Made by a program: the position numbers and the translations under genes. Below the pieces are notes generated by a model. It was given only the letters and a program-made list of their open reading frames with translations. It ran no database searches and was not told the DNA's origin. Source: JACVRM01 sp963817375 (GTDB taxonomy: Bacteria > Actinomycetota > Thermoleophilia > Gaiellales > Gaiellaceae). Taken from it: a stretch of 64,000 bases of DNA. The stretch spans positions 248,001 to 312,000 of the forward strand of contig CAWFOB010000005.1 of assembly GCA_963817375.1 (NCBI GenBank), written 5' to 3'. Below are positions 63,113-64,000 of the stretch, one piece after another (the first letter of the stretch is position 1; each line of letters starts with the position of its first letter).

Positions 63113-64000
63113 GTGCCGCTCTCCAACGACCATGCGGAGCTCGTCCCGCGAACGGCGTTCGACGGGCCCGAGCTCCGCTTCGACCTGCCGGGTGTGCGCA
63201 TCGGCGCCGCCGAGTACGACGAGGGCCCGACCGGCTGCACGGTGTTCCAGTTCCTGCCGGCGGGCGCGGCGTGCGCGACCGACGTGCGCGGCGGGTCGCC
63301 CGGCCGGCTCGGCGGGTTCGAGTGGGTGCACGCGATCTGCCTGGCCGGCGGCTCGCTGTACGGGCTCGAGGCGGCGACCGGCGTCGCGGCCGAGATCCTG
63401 GCGCAGCGCGGCTACGAGGTCGGCTGGACGAACATCCCCAACGTCTCGGGCGCGATCGTCTACGACTTCGGCCGCCGTGAGACCACGGTCTACCCGGACA
63501 AGGCGCTCGGCCGCGCGGCGCTCGCCTCGGCACGCGAAGGCGTCTTCCCGCTCGGCCCGCGCGGCGCCGGGCGGTCGGTGAGCGTCGGCAAGACGTTCGG
63601 GCTCGAGCGCGGGGAGCCGGGCGGCCAGGGCGGCGCCTTCCGCCAGGTCGGGGCGACCAAGGTCGCCGTCTTCACGGTCGTGAACGCCGTCGGCGCCATC
63701 GTCGACCGCGAAGGGCGAGTGGTGCGCGGGCACGTGACGCCCACCGGCGAGCGGACGCCGCTCCTCGCCGGCGTCGAGGAGGGTCTGCTCGAGATCGCGC
63801 CGGGGAACACGACGCTGACCGTCGTGGTGACGAACCAGGCGCTCGAGCGCCGGGCGCTCCGGCAGCTCGGCCGCCAGGTGCACGCGTCGATGAGCCGTGC
63901 CATCCAGCCGTTCCAGACGATCGCCGACGGCGACATCCTCTATGCGGTCTCGACGGCCGAGATCGAGGAGGGGCTCGACCCGGTGACGCTCGCCGTCGTC
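63113..64000 (+). CDS. P1 family peptidase (DmpA/L-aminopeptidase type), 3' partial
   Basis: 296 residues before the window edge, no interruption. GPTGCTVFQFLPAGAACATDVRGG, AICLAGGSLYGLEAATGVAAEIL, VSGAIVYDF and KTFGLERGEPGG match the S58/P1 fold. APGNTTLTVVVTNQAL includes the conserved GNTT, where these enzymes autocleave to expose the N-terminal nucleophile. Releases N-terminal residues from peptides, sometimes D- or beta-amino acids. GTG at 63113 is the first in-frame start; 62 bp from the divergent ABM-like gene. A typical member is ~320-370 residues, so little is missing. Confidence 0.88.
   Translation, partial: MPLSNDHAELVPRTAFDGPELRFDLPGVRIGAAEYDEGPTGCTVFQFLPAGAACATDVRGGSPGRLGGFEWVHAICLAGGSLYGLEAATGVAAEILAQRGYEVGWTNIPNVSGAIVYDFGRRETTVYPDKALGRAALASAREGVFPLGPRGAGRSVSVGKTFGLERGEPGGQGGAFRQVGATKVAVFTVVNAVGAIVDREGRVVRGHVTPTGERTPLLAGVEEGLLEIAPGNTTLTVVVTNQALERRALRQLGRQVHASMSRAIQPFQTIADGDILYAVSTAEIEEGLDPVTLAVV

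Overview
The window is high-GC bacterial DNA with frequent GTG starts, short or overlapping gene junctions and actinobacterial protein families (SARP/BTAD regulators, RskA-type anti-sigma factor, MalK-type ATPase). I infer a soil-type actinomycetote, plausibly class Thermoleophilia; the class is a guess from general gene style, not from a marker gene. Many conserved genes are broken by single-base insertions or deletions, mostly at short G/C runs, and the reading frame resumes cleanly afterwards. I read most of these as assembly or read errors and annotate the genes as whole loci, stating where the frame changes.

Layout. 1-7.8 kb: a glycosyltransferase-PHP fusion (left edge), a UDG-like protein, a membrane protein and three consecutive genes sharing one seven-bladed propeller (bare membrane anchor, cyclase-fused, and SARP+cyclase-fused). 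7.8-12.9 kb, minus strand: a compact run of yjbQ-like gene, ABC ATPase, ABC permease, RlmD-type rRNA methyltransferase and a family-5 solute-binding protein. 12.9-22.6 kb: M3-like metallopeptidase, a second ABC-2 exporter, small enzymes, ferritin, a cyclic-2,3-diphosphoglycerate synthetase-like GTPase, an anti-sigma/ECF sigma pair, argF, a zincin and small proteins, ending at tRNA-Ala(TGC).

22.6-28.5 kb: a 5.9-kb island in the 3' end of tRNA-Ala. A 32-bp copy of the tRNA 3' end marks the far side, next to what looks like the original tRNA terminator. It carries a decayed tyrosine integrase tail, a six-module secreted protein, a Fic protein and a flippase-like membrane protein. 28.6-44.9 kb: rifamycin phosphotransferase, an orphan TIR-like protein, a CAP protein, a DUF4331-TPR-NicO-NiCoT cluster, 2-oxoglutarate dehydrogenase E1, an M29 aminopeptidase and a CBS protein.

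45.1-52.0 kb: three tandem paralogues of the island's secreted protein, with near-identical intergenic cassettes and GAGGCCCCCGG hairpins. 52.1-55 kb: 2-oxoacid:ferredoxin oxidoreductase alpha/beta, followed by a 144-bp structured tandem repeat. 55.2-64 kb: Flp pilin, NTF2-like and haem-binding proteins, a sugar ABC transporter (binding protein, two permeases, convergent MalK-like ATPase), a BolA/monothiol-glutaredoxin pair, a formyltransferase and the start of a P1-family peptidase.

Two systems stand out: (i) the four-copy family of secreted proteins whose modules appear to combine a cysteine pair with the Lys/Glu/Asn triad of CnaB-type isopeptide domains, one copy being island-borne; (ii) the propeller trio, in which one sensor-like domain is attached to three different N-terminal outputs side by side.
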